Source: an uncultured Lutibacter sp. | Lineage (GTDB): Bacteria > Bacteroidota > Bacteroidia > Flavobacteriales > Flavobacteriaceae | Reading direction: 5' to 3' | DNA length: 64,000 bases | Assembly: GCF_947493565.1 (NCBI RefSeq) | Contig: NZ_CANLRG010000008.1 | Coordinates: 117,219-181,218, forward strand | In this document: positions 34,289-43,303 of the stretch, one piece after another | Numbering within the stretch: the first letter of the stretch is position 1 | Layout: every line of letters begins with the position of its first letter | The notes under the pieces: model-generated | The model's database searches: none | Told to the model about the DNA's origin: nothing | What the model saw: the letters and a program-made list of their open reading frames with translations, nothing else | Translations under genes and position numbers: made by a program

Positions 34289-36016
34289 ATGAAATATATA
34301 GCCAAACTTGTACTACTAATGGTCATGTTTATTTCCTGTAATTTGGGTAATGAAACTGATAATTCCTCTTCAACCAAACTAAAAGCACTCATAAAAACTT
34401 ATGAAGAACATATAGGTTACGATAAAGCTGAATATCCCTTAGGTTTATATACCAAAGAATTTTACAAATCTGAGGCTGATTTTGCAAACGAGCAACTTCA
34501 ACAGCTCAATTTCATAAAGTTAAATGAGCTAACAGAATCAGAACAAATTTCAGTAGAATTATTAAAATTTATCCTACAAGATAAAATTGATTTTTATGAT
34601 TTTGAAGCATATTTAAACCCTTTACTATCAGATAGTGGCTTTCATACAAGTTTACCTTATCATGTTAGAGATTTTTCAACACATCAACAATTTGTAAACT
34701 ATTTAAATAAGCTTAATGCTTTGCCAAACTTTGTCAATCAACATATTGCTTTAATGAAAGAGGGGTTAAAAAAAGACATTTCGCAACCAAAAATTATTTT
34801 TAACAATTTTGAAGAAACATACAACAGTCAAATAGTTGATAATTATAAAGATAGCTTTTACTATTCGCCATTTAAAAATTTAGCTTCAAATAGTTCACAA
34901 GAACAGAAAGATTCTTTATTATCGGCCGCTAAAATTACAATTGAAACCAAAGTAATTCCTCAATTTAAACTCATCAAAGATTTTTTTGAAAATGAATATT
35001 TTATAAAAACCAGAGAAAAAGGAGGCGTTTCTAATCAACCAAATGGAAAAGCCTACTATCAAAATAGAGTAAATTATTATACCACTTCTACTATTACTGC
35101 TGAAGAAGTTCATCAAATTGGTTTAAAAGAAGTTGCTCGTATAAAAGCCGAAATGAAGAACATTATTCGTCAAGTAAACTTTAACGGCTCTTTTGAAGAG
35201 TTTTTACATTTCCTAAGAACTGATGAGCAATTTTATGCAAAAACAGGTGATAATTTATTAAAAGAAGCTAGAAACATAGCAAAAAAAATAGATGCGCAAT
35301 TACCTAAATTTTTTAAAACATTACCTAGAAAACCTTATGGAGTTGCTCCAGTCCCAGAAGTAATTGCACCTAAATATACAGGAGGAAGATACAGCCCTCC
35401 AAGTAGTGAAACCCAACCAGGTTATTATTGGGTAAACACCTATAATTTGGCAAGTCGCCCATTATATATTTTACCTTCTTTAACTTTACATGAAGCGGTT
35501 CCAGGACATCATTTACAAATTAGTTTAAACAGCGAGTTAAGTAAAACTATTCCTCAGTTTAGACGAAATTTATATCTCTCGGCTTATGGAGAAGGATGGG
35601 GATTGTATTCGGAATTTTTAGGAAATGACATGGGTATCTACACCTCACCTTATGAAAACTTTGGAAAATACACTTATGAAATGTGGAGAGCTTGTAGGCT
35701 AGTTGTTGACACAGGCATACATTCAAAAAATTGGACCAAAGAACAAGCTATAGAATATTTAAAATCGAATACAGCACTTTCACTACATGAGGTGAATACT
35801 GAAATTGATCGATATATTTCGTGGCCTGGACAAGCACTATCGTATAAAATTGGAGAGTTAAAAATTAGAGAACTTCGCCAAAAAGCTGAAGAAATTTTAG
35901 GAACAAAATTTGATATCCGCCAATTTCATGAAATTATTTTAGAACAAGGAACCGTTACACTATCCATTTTAGAAAAAAGAATTGACAACTATATTGAGAA
36001 AGTGAAAAATGAGTAA
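34289..36016 (+). CDS. DUF885 lipoprotein (putative metallopeptidase)
   Basis: 575 residues with lipoprotein signal MLVMFISC-type (Cys 17, MFISCNLG). Long helical domain, then the zinc-type motif LHEAVPGHHLQ and SAYGEGWGLYSEFLG, typical of DUF885 peptidases. It is exported, so it would act on peptides outside the cytoplasm. It sits inside the hydroxyproline operon (five bases after the dehydrogenase; overlaps the epimerase gene by eight), which suggests it releases Hyp-containing dipeptides or residues (inference). Confidence 0.85.
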   Translation: MKYIAKLVLLMVMFISCNLGNETDNSSSTKLKALIKTYEEHIGYDKAEYPLGLYTKEFYKSEADFANEQLQQLNFIKLNELTESEQISVELLKFILQDKIDFYDFEAYLNPLLSDSGFHTSLPYHVRDFSTHQQFVNYLNKLNALPNFVNQHIALMKEGLKKDISQPKIIFNNFEETYNSQIVDNYKDSFYYSPFKNLASNSSQEQKDSLLSAAKITIETKVIPQFKLIKDFFENEYFIKTREKGGVSNQPNGKAYYQNRVNYYTTSTITAEEVHQIGLKEVARIKAEMKNIIRQVNFNGSFEEFLHFLRTDEQFYAKTGDNLLKEARNIAKKIDAQLPKFFKTLPRKPYGVAPVPEVIAPKYTGGRYSPPSSETQPGYYWVNTYNLASRPLYILPSLTLHEAVPGHHLQISLNSELSKTIPQFRRNLYLSAYGEGWGLYSEFLGNDMGIYTSPYENFGKYTYEMWRACRLVVDTGIHSKNWTKEQAIEYLKSNTALSLHEVNTEIDRYISWPGQALSYKIGELKIRELRQKAEEILGTKFDIRQFHEIILEQGTVTLSILEKRIDNYIEKVKNE

Positions 36017-37019
36017 AAAAACCTTTTTTTGTATAGATGCCCATACCTGTGGCAATCCTGTACGAGTTATTGCTGGTGGGGGTCCAAATTTAGTAGGAAC
36101 TACTATGAGTGAAAAGCGCCAACACTTTTTAAAAGAGTTTGATTGGATAAGAACAGGCTTAATGTTTGAACCTCGAGGACATGATATGATGAGCGGTAGC
36201 ATTCTTTATCCGCCAAACCATAAAGAAAATGATGTCGCTATTTTATTTATTGAAACTTCTGGTTGTTTACCTATGTGCGGTCATGGCACAATAGGAACGG
36301 TAACTATTGCTATTGAAGAAGGGTTAGTTAATCCTAAAACTCCAGGGAAAATTAAGATGGAAACACCTGCTGGCTTAGTTCAAATTGAATACCAACAAAC
36401 AGGTAAAAAAGTAAATTGGGTAAAACTTACAAATGTTAAAAGTTATTTAGCAGCAGAAAACTTAACTGTTGAATGTCCTGAGTTAGGTGAACTTATTTTT
36501 GATGTTGCTTATGGTGGAAATTTTTATGCAATTATTGACCCTCAAACTAACTTTTCAGGAATACAAAATTTTACAGCTAGCAAATTAATTCAGTATTCAC
36601 AAATTATAAGAAAAGAAATCAATAAAAAATACCCTAACTTTTTTATTCATCCTGAAGATGAAACCATTAAAAATGTAACTCATTTATTATGGACAGGACA
36701 AGTTATTGATCCAACATCATCTGGTAGAAATGCAGTTTTTTATGGAGATAAAGCTATTGATCGTTCTCCTTGCGGAACAGGAACTTCTGCTCGTATGGCA
36801 CAATTATTTGCGAAAGGAAAATTAAAAAAAGGTGAAAAATATATTCACGAAAGTTATATTGGTTCAAAATTTATTGGAAAAATTGAACAAGAAACAACTT
36901 TAAATAATCAAAAAGCAATCATTCCGAGCATACAAGGTTGGGCAAAAATATATGGTTATAACACTATTGTTATAGATCCTGAAGAGGATCCTTATGCTTA
37001 CGGATTTCAAGTAATTTAA
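36009..37019 (+). CDS. 4-hydroxyproline epimerase
   Basis: 336 residues of the proline racemase family. Both catalytic cysteines are present: C90 in LPMCGHGTIG and C255 in DRSPCGTGTSARM. Two Cys exclude trans-3-hydroxyproline dehydratase (which has Thr at the second site). Converts trans-4-hydroxy-L-proline to cis-4-hydroxy-D-proline. Fourth gene of the operon, overlapping DUF885 by eight bases. Confidence 0.93.
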   Translation: MSKKTFFCIDAHTCGNPVRVIAGGGPNLVGTTMSEKRQHFLKEFDWIRTGLMFEPRGHDMMSGSILYPPNHKENDVAILFIETSGCLPMCGHGTIGTVTIAIEEGLVNPKTPGKIKMETPAGLVQIEYQQTGKKVNWVKLTNVKSYLAAENLTVECPELGELIFDVAYGGNFYAIIDPQTNFSGIQNFTASKLIQYSQIIRKEINKKYPNFFIHPEDETIKNVTHLLWTGQVIDPTSSGRNAVFYGDKAIDRSPCGTGTSARMAQLFAKGKLKKGEKYIHESYIGSKFIGKIEQETTLNNQKAIIPSIQGWAKIYGYNTIVIDPEEDPYAYGFQVI

Positions 37020-37029
37020 AATAAAAAAA

Positions 37030-39300
37030 ATGAAACGGATTTATTGTACACTAATTGGATTATTGATTGGAATAATTTCTATTCAAGCTCAAAAAATAAC
37101 TGAAGATGATTACAAACGAGCTGTAAGTTTTATGTATGAAAATTACAACAATAAAACTGCTTTTAATTTAAATACAAATGTTTATTGGTTTCAAAACGGT
37201 TCGGGAATTTGGTTTGTAGATTATAGTAAAGAAGGAGCGTATTACAAAACAGTTTCATTTAAAGAAAATAAAGTAAAGCCACTCTTTAATCAAGCTAAGT
37301 TTGTTGAATCTTTTAATAAACTTTTAGGCAAAAATATTGCTAAAAATCAAATTGAAATATCAAATGTAGAGAGAACAGAAAACGAAAATCTTACATTTGA
37401 ATTTGATAAAAAAACTTATTTTCTAGATTTAAAAACTTATAATATTCATCTAAAAGAAGAAGACCTAAAGGAGAAGAAAAATCAGTTTGAAACTAAGTCT
37501 CCCGATGGCAAATGGATTGCATATTCAAAAAATTACAACCTTTTTATAAAGTCAACAGAAAACAATGAAGAACATCATCAATTAAGTTTTGATGGAGATA
37601 AAGATTATGAATATGCCACTTACTATGGTTGGTACGATATTATGGAAGGTGAAAACGGGAAACGCCCTAAGCATTTTTATGTTAATTGGTCAAAAGATTC
37701 AAAATGGATTGCTACAAGTGTAGTTGATTTTAGCAATGCTGAAAAAATGTATTTGCTTGATTATAGTATAGATTCACTTTACAAACCCAAATTATTATCT
37801 TATTACAGGGGTTCACCAGGAGATACTTCAATGGTTCATGTAAAACCTGTTTTTTTTAATATAGAAACAAAAAAGGAAGTTAAAAGCCAACTTCCAAAAA
37901 ACACTCATATTAACAGTGTTTCAACACAATGGTTACAGCAATCTGGTAGGTTACTTGCAAACTATGCCGAACGTGGTTTTAAAAAAGAGTATGTAAAACA
38001 AATAGACCTAAACAATCACACTGAAAAAAATTTAATTATAGAACAAAGCGAAACCAATGTGGATAATTTTGATTACAGATTATTAAAGAATCATAAACAA
38101 ATAGTCTTTTTATCTGAACGAACTGGTTGGCGACAATTATATTTATTGAACTTAGAAACAGAAGAAATTGTTTCATTAACAAACGGTCAGTATTTTATAA
38201 ATAATATTGAATATATTGATGAAAAAAAAGAATTTATTTATTTTTTAGCTTCAGGAAAGGAAGCAAATAGTAATCCTTATCATCAAAAACTTTATAAAGT
38301 AAATTTTAAAGGAAAAGTAACATTATTAACTTCTGAAAATACACATCACAACATTTCTTTTTCTAAAGATGGTAGCTATTTTATAGACAATTATTCTACT
38401 ATTAATATTCCAACAAAAACAGTACTTCGAAGCTCAAAATCTGGAAAAATTCTAACTAAACTTACTTCAGCAAATGTAGATAACGCAATTGCTTTAGGAT
38501 GGCAGTCTCCTGAGGTTTTTGAACTAACAGCTAAAGATGGTAAAACAACAATTTATGGTGCTATTTGGAAACCTACAAATTTTGACGCATCAAAAAAATA
38601 TCCTATTATCGACCATACTTATACAGGGCCGCATACACAAGTTTTCCCTAAGTCGTTTGACAGGGGTTTTATGAATCAGTCGTTAGCTGAACTTGGCTTT
38701 ATTGTTATGATGGTTGATGGATTAGGAACTTCAAATAGATCTAAAGAATTTCATAATTTTTCGTACAAAAACATGGAAAACAATTTGGAAGACCATGTGT
38801 TAGCAATTAAATATTTAGGAGAAAAATATGGTTGGATAAATATTGATAAAGTAGGTATTTTTGGTCATTCTGCAGGTGGATATGATACAGGAAGAGCTAT
38901 GCTTGGATTCCCTAATTTTTATAAAGTTGGTGTAGCAAGTTCAGCCGATCACGATTTTAGAATGGAAAAAGCCTGGTGGCCTGAAATGTATCAGGGTTGG
39001 CCAATAGATTCAACATATCAAAAAGTTTCAAATATTACCAATGCTAAAAATTTAAAAGGAAAACTTTTATTAGTACATGGAGGAATTGATGATAATGTAA
39101 ACCCTTCTGCAACTTTTAAATTAGCAGAAGCTTTAGTAAAAGCAGATAAAGAATTTGATTTATTAATTTTACCAAGTCAGCGACACGGATATCAAGGTTT
39201 GCATAGAAATTATTTTACTAAAAAAAGATGGAATTATTTTGTGGAACATCTTTTAAATAAACAACCTATTTGGGATTTTAAGTGGAATTACAATGAGTAA
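37030..39300 (+). CDS. S9 family dipeptidyl peptidase (DPP IV-like)
   Basis: 756 residues, signal peptide ending SIQAQ (about 20). N-terminal propeller (DPP IV N-domain; YYGWYDIMEGENGKRPKHFY with the substrate-anchoring motif), then a hydrolase domain with the nucleophile in FGHSAGGYD, Asp in GGIDDNVNP and His in QRHGYQG. Cleaves X-Pro (and possibly X-Hyp) dipeptides from peptides in the periplasm or outside. Lies within the Hyp operon and overlaps the next gene by eight bases. Confidence 0.88.
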   Translation: MKRIYCTLIGLLIGIISIQAQKITEDDYKRAVSFMYENYNNKTAFNLNTNVYWFQNGSGIWFVDYSKEGAYYKTVSFKENKVKPLFNQAKFVESFNKLLGKNIAKNQIEISNVERTENENLTFEFDKKTYFLDLKTYNIHLKEEDLKEKKNQFETKSPDGKWIAYSKNYNLFIKSTENNEEHHQLSFDGDKDYEYATYYGWYDIMEGENGKRPKHFYVNWSKDSKWIATSVVDFSNAEKMYLLDYSIDSLYKPKLLSYYRGSPGDTSMVHVKPVFFNIETKKEVKSQLPKNTHINSVSTQWLQQSGRLLANYAERGFKKEYVKQIDLNNHTEKNLIIEQSETNVDNFDYRLLKNHKQIVFLSERTGWRQLYLLNLETEEIVSLTNGQYFINNIEYIDEKKEFIYFLASGKEANSNPYHQKLYKVNFKGKVTLLTSENTHHNISFSKDGSYFIDNYSTINIPTKTVLRSSKSGKILTKLTSANVDNAIALGWQSPEVFELTAKDGKTTIYGAIWKPTNFDASKKYPIIDHTYTGPHTQVFPKSFDRGFMNQSLAELGFIVMMVDGLGTSNRSKEFHNFSYKNMENNLEDHVLAIKYLGEKYGWINIDKVGIFGHSAGGYDTGRAMLGFPNFYKVGVASSADHDFRMEKAWWPEMYQGWPIDSTYQKVSNITNAKNLKGKLLLVHGGIDDNVNPSATFKLAEALVKADKEFDLLILPSQRHGYQGLHRNYFTKKRWNYFVEHLLNKQPIWDFKWNYNE

Positions 39301-40534
39301 AAAAGTAGTGGTTATTGGAGGTGGAGTCATAGGACTCTGTTCTGCATATTATTTAGCCAAAGAAGGACACCAAGTTGTGGTTATTGACAAAACTGATATG
39401 TTAGATGGTGCTTCTTATGGTAATGCTGGTATGATTGTTCCTAGCCATATAATTCCACTTGCTCAACCAGGAGTTATTCAAAAAGGAATTAAATGGATGT
39501 TCAATGCAAAAAGTCCTTTTTATGTTAAACCTAAAGCTTCCTTAGAACTTGTTAATTGGTTGTATCAATTTTATAAAAACTCCACCCAAACTCATGTAAA
39601 TAACTCCATGCAACACTTAAAAAACCTTTCATTTTTGAGCAAAGCATTGTATCAAGAATTTGCTAAAACCAATAAAAATTTCTTGTATCAAGAAAAAGGG
39701 TTATTAATGCTCTATCAAAATGAAAAAACTGGAGAAGAAGAACTAAAAACGGCTAAAATAGCACAACAATTTGGTGTAAATGTTGACATTTTAGACAACA
39801 AACAGGTTCAAAATATAGAAAAAGGAACAACTGTACATGCACTTGGAGCTGTTCATTATAAAACCGATGCGCATTTATCACCTCATTTATTTTTAAAATT
39901 TTTAAAAGAAGAAGTATTAAAAATGAAGGTGAAATTGTTAGCAAATACAGAAATAATAGACTTTAAATTAAACCATACCTCCATTCAAGAAGTTAAAACA
40001 CCTATTGGCTCCATAAAAGCAGATTCGTTTGTGATGGCTGCTGGATCTTGGAGCTCTCAACTTTTAAAAAAACTGGAAATAAAATTAGCATTATTACCTG
40101 GAAAAGGCTATAGTTTTGATGTTTCAAGAACACAAAATTTGCCTTCGGTTCCTGCTATTTTATGTGAAGGAAAAGTTGCAGTAACTCCTTTAAACGCTAC
40201 TGTACGTTTTGGAGGGACTTTAGAAATAACAACTACAAATGACAAAAAAATAAACCTTAAGCGACTTCTAGGTATTGTTGAAAATATTCATAGTTTTTAT
40301 CCAGATATAAACCTTCAAACTCCCACAAAAGAAAAAGTTTGGACTGGATTTAGACCTTGCACATCAAGTGGACTTCCAATTATTGAACAGTCAAAAAAAT
40401 TTAATAATTTAATCATTTCAACAGGACATGCAATGATGGGTTTAAGTCTCGCCCCTGCAACTGGCAAATTGGTAAGTGAGCTGGTTTCTAATACAAAAAC
40501 TTCGATTGATATTTCTGCTTTTAAAATTAAATAA
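39293..40534 (+). CDS. FAD-dependent D-amino acid (cis-4-hydroxy-D-proline) oxidase/dehydrogenase
   Basis: 413 residues of the DAO fold. Dinucleotide motif VVIGGGVIGLCSAYYLAKEG at the N-terminus; LLPGKGYSFDV and WTGFRPCTSSGLPIIEQ, then STGHAMMGLSLAPATGKLVS at the C-terminal FAD site. In this operon the substrate would be cis-4-hydroxy-D-proline, oxidised to pyrroline-4-hydroxy-2-carboxylate. Last gene of the operon. Confidence 0.9.
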   Translation: MSKKVVVIGGGVIGLCSAYYLAKEGHQVVVIDKTDMLDGASYGNAGMIVPSHIIPLAQPGVIQKGIKWMFNAKSPFYVKPKASLELVNWLYQFYKNSTQTHVNNSMQHLKNLSFLSKALYQEFAKTNKNFLYQEKGLLMLYQNEKTGEEELKTAKIAQQFGVNVDILDNKQVQNIEKGTTVHALGAVHYKTDAHLSPHLFLKFLKEEVLKMKVKLLANTEIIDFKLNHTSIQEVKTPIGSIKADSFVMAAGSWSSQLLKKLEIKLALLPGKGYSFDVSRTQNLPSVPAILCEGKVAVTPLNATVRFGGTLEITTTNDKKINLKRLLGIVENIHSFYPDINLQTPTKEKVWTGFRPCTSSGLPIIEQSKKFNNLIISTGHAMMGLSLAPATGKLVSELVSNTKTSIDISAFKIK

Positions 40535-40546
40535 GCATTTTTTATG

Positions 40547-40554
40547 TAATTTTG
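40547..40554 (+). promoter_or_regulatory. Candidate -7 element for the MarR gene (near-leaderless)
   Basis: TAATTTTG, exact match, ends four bases before ATG 40559. If transcription starts at the usual distance, the mRNA has practically no 5' leader. Confidence 0.4.
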
Positions 40555-40558
40555 GCGA

Positions 40559-41035
40559 ATGACTTTTATTGATATTTTAATAAAACTACGAAAAATAGTA
40601 CGCTCTATTAATTTAGAAAGCAAGCGTGTTGAAAAAGAGCAAGGTGTTAGTATCCCTCAATTATTATGCTTACAATTTTTGGCTGAACAAGAGGATTATA
40701 AAACAAATGCATCTAAACTTAAATCATTTTTAAATTTAAATGCTAGTACCATCTCAGGAATTATTAGAAGATTAGAAAATAAAGGGCTAATTGCTAAACT
40801 ACCAAAAGCTGCTGATAAAAGAGTTACACTTATATCTCTTACAGCAAAAGGAATGGAATTACTTCAATCAGCACCAATAACTTTTCAACAAAAATTAAGT
40901 GAAAAACTTCAAGCACTTCCACCTGAAAAATTACAAACTATTATTGATGGAATTGATATTTTAACCAATATTATGGAAGTAGATGAAATTGATGCTTCTC
41001 CAATAATTACTTCAGAGGAGTTTCCTTCAGAATAA
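40559..41035 (+). CDS. MarR-family regulator
   Basis: 158 residues with the winged helix: LNLNASTISGIIRRLENKGL (recognition helix) and KAADKRVTLISLTAKG (wing). Ends with an acidic tail. Such proteins repress nearby transport or stress genes in response to small ligands. The neighbours are the Hyp operon upstream and rpsU downstream; its targets are not clear. A weak inverted repeat, GAGGAGT/ACTCCTC (41015-41021, 41038-41044), overlaps its stop codon. Confidence 0.85.
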   Translation: MTFIDILIKLRKIVRSINLESKRVEKEQGVSIPQLLCLQFLAEQEDYKTNASKLKSFLNLNASTISGIIRRLENKGLIAKLPKAADKRVTLISLTAKGMELLQSAPITFQQKLSEKLQALPPEKLQTIIDGIDILTNIMEVDEIDASPIITSEEFPSE

Positions 41036-41080
41036 ACACTCCTCATTTTCAATTAATTAATTTTTATTTAATTATAAAAT

Positions 41081-41208
41081 ATTCCTACAGAAACTATATA
41101 AATAGTTAAAATATCAGCCACTATTTATAGATATACCTATATCTTTTTACCTCAAAATTAAAATAATTATAAAACATTATATAATTCATTAATTGTTTCT
41201 ATAGAAAC
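41081..41208 (+). promoter_or_regulatory. Two related palindromes upstream of rpsU
   Basis: GTTTCTATAGAAAC (41195-41208) is a perfect 14-bp palindrome; ATTCCTACAGAAAC (41081-41094) matches it at 11 of 14 positions. The rest of the 208-base gap has no gene. The palindrome lies about 36 bases before the rpsU ATG, around the promoter. Confidence 0.45.
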
Positions 41209-41243
41209 TATTTTGTATTTTAGCAGAAATTTAAATATTATAT

Positions 41244-41438
41244 ATGTTAATAATTGAAGTAAAAGAAGGTGAAAATATTGAAAGAGCTTTAAAACGCTAT
41301 AAAAGAAAAACAAGAAATACAAAACTTTTAAACCAATTGAGAGAAAAAAAACATTTTACAAAAAAATCGGTTAGAAGAAGAAAACAAATTGATAAAGCCG
41401 CATATAAACAATATTTACAAGATCAGGAAAATCAATAA
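41244..41438 (+). CDS. rpsU: 30S ribosomal protein S21
   Basis: 64 residues. VKEGENIERALKRYKRKTRN and KKHFTKKSVRRRKQ are S21-specific; the protein is very basic. It assists translation initiation at the 30S platform. It is two bases upstream of a GNAT gene and heads a plus-strand run of four genes, an unusual neighbourhood for S21. Confidence 0.97.
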   Translation: MLIIEVKEGENIERALKRYKRKTRNTKLLNQLREKKHFTKKSVRRRKQIDKAAYKQYLQDQENQ

Positions 41439-41440
41439 AA

Positions 41441-41884
41441 ATGAATAATTTTAAAGTATACAACCAAGCTTCTAAACCAACAGGCAAAGAAAAAGAGGAA
41501 GTTGTACAATTTTTATACAAGCATTTAGAAGAATATGGTGACGAAAAAGAAGATATTTTAAAGTGTTTAAATTTTGCAGTAAAAGATTCTAAAAATTCAT
41601 TAGGTGGTTTTGTTTTAGTTTTAAAAGATAATGAGGGTATATTAGGGGCTACCATTATAAACCATACAGGAATGGGAGGGTATATACCTGAAAACATATT
41701 AGTATATATTGCTGTCCATAATAAAACTAGAGGAAAAGGTGTTGGCAAAAAACTAATGCAAAAGGCTATTGAAATAGCTGAAGGTGACATCGCCTTGCAT
41801 GTTGAACCTCACAACCCAGCGAAACATTTATATGAAAAACTTGGGTTTGAAAATAAATATTTAGAAATGCGCTTAAAAAAATAG
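41441..41884 (+). CDS. GNAT family N-acetyltransferase
   Basis: 147 residues. Acetyl-CoA loop NKTRGKGVGKKLMQKAIEIA, then HVEPHNPAKHLYEKLGFENK, the usual end of the fold. Acceptor unknown. In the same transcript as a Na+/solute symporter and an amino acid racemase, so an amino acid-like substrate is plausible (inference). Confidence 0.88.
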   Translation: MNNFKVYNQASKPTGKEKEEVVQFLYKHLEEYGDEKEDILKCLNFAVKDSKNSLGGFVLVLKDNEGILGATIINHTGMGGYIPENILVYIAVHNKTRGKGVGKKLMQKAIEIAEGDIALHVEPHNPAKHLYEKLGFENKYLEMRLKK

Positions 41885-41896
41885 CAACTATTTTTT

Positions 41897-43300
41897 ATGG
41901 AAATTGCTGACATAATTGTCTTTACAATATACATGATTCTAGTTCTTGGAATAGGTTTTTACTACTTCAAGAAAAATAAAGATGTTAAAGATTATTACAT
42001 TGGCGGAGGTAAAATGAGTAGTATGCACATAGGGCTTTCTGTTGTTGCTACTGATGTTGGTGGGGGATTTTCCATCGGTTTAGGCGGACTAGGATTTATG
42101 ATGGGTATATCTGGTTCTTGGATGCTTTTTACAGGGTTAATTGGCGCTTGGATTAGTGCCGTTTTCTTAATTCCTAAAGTGGTTAAACAAGGAAATTTAC
42201 ATGGTTTTTTAACATTTCCTGAATTTTTAAAACATAACTACGGAGTAACTGTAGCAATGGCTGCAGGAATTATCTCATTTATAGGTTACTTAGGGTTTAC
42301 TTCCTCACAATTTTTAGCAGGCGCTAAATTAGCAATTGGTACATTTCCAAGTTTAGACCTATTAGATGCCTTATTAATTATGGGAGGTATTGCTCTACTC
42401 TATACTGTTTTTGGAGGTATGAAAGCCGTTATATATACTGATACTTTTCAATGGATTATACTAATGGCTGGGCTAATTTTTATTGGAATACCAATTGCTT
42501 ATAATTATTTAGGAGGGTATCAAGAAATTATTAATGTATTACCAAAGGAATTTTACTCTTTAAAAAATGTATCTTGGGTACAGTTAATAAATTGGTTTGT
42601 TATAATTGTCCCTATTTGGTTTGTTGGAATGACTCTTTATCAACGAATATATGCTTGTAAAAATGAAAAAACAGCCAAAAAAGCTTGGTTTATTGCAGGT
42701 TTATTTGAATATCCAATTATGGCATTTATGGGTGTAATACTTGGGCTTTTTGCTAGAGTAGCAGCAGCAAAGGGTTTATTTGCTGCTGAAGGTTTTGAAA
42801 ATGCCCTAATGATGGATCCTGAAATTGGAATGCCTTTATTATTAAAAAAAATACTTCCTGTAGGTTTTATGGGTTTAATGCTATCAGCTTATTTTTCAGC
42901 TATTATGTCAACTGCAGATAGTTGTCTTTTAGCGGCATCTGGAAATTTTGTAACTGATATTCTAGGCTTAAAAGATTTGAGTCCCAATACCATAAAAATT
43001 TCACAAATTACTACATTTTTAGTAGGAGGCACAGCAATATTAATTGCAAGCAGTATGCAAAGTGTTTTAGAATTAATGCTACTCTCCTATTCTTTTATGG
43101 TTTCAGGGTTACTTATACCCGTACTTGGTATTCTTATTTCAAAAAAAAGAAAGCCAAAAGCTGCTCTTGTTGCTATGCTATTAGGTGGTTTTTCAACACT
43201 CATATTAACCATACTAAAAACACCAATTCCATTTGGTTTAGATCCAATTTTAATTGGAATTTCTCTTTCTTCAATTAGTTATTTATCAATTAAAAATTAA
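41897..43300 (+). CDS. Sodium:solute symporter (SSS family)
   Basis: 467 residues, about 12-13 membrane helices. YYIGGGKMSSMHIGLSVVAT and DVGGGFSIGLGGLGF carry the Na+-site helix 1; YTVFGGMKAVIYTDTFQW is the family signature; LSAYFSAIMSTADSCLLAAS the second Na+-site helix. Imports an organic solute such as an amino acid. It is 12 bases after the GNAT and three bases before the racemase. Confidence 0.9.
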   Translation: MEIADIIVFTIYMILVLGIGFYYFKKNKDVKDYYIGGGKMSSMHIGLSVVATDVGGGFSIGLGGLGFMMGISGSWMLFTGLIGAWISAVFLIPKVVKQGNLHGFLTFPEFLKHNYGVTVAMAAGIISFIGYLGFTSSQFLAGAKLAIGTFPSLDLLDALLIMGGIALLYTVFGGMKAVIYTDTFQWIILMAGLIFIGIPIAYNYLGGYQEIINVLPKEFYSLKNVSWVQLINWFVIIVPIWFVGMTLYQRIYACKNEKTAKKAWFIAGLFEYPIMAFMGVILGLFARVAAAKGLFAAEGFENALMMDPEIGMPLLLKKILPVGFMGLMLSAYFSAIMSTADSCLLAASGNFVTDILGLKDLSPNTIKISQITTFLVGGTAILIASSMQSVLELMLLSYSFMVSGLLIPVLGILISKKRKPKAALVAMLLGGFSTLILTILKTPIPFGLDPILIGISLSSISYLSIKN

Positions 43301-43303
43301 CTC

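Noticed and set aside
34919..36202. Minus-strand frames over DUF885 and the epimerase
   Set aside because: Shadows of strongly supported plus-strand genes with catalytic motifs.
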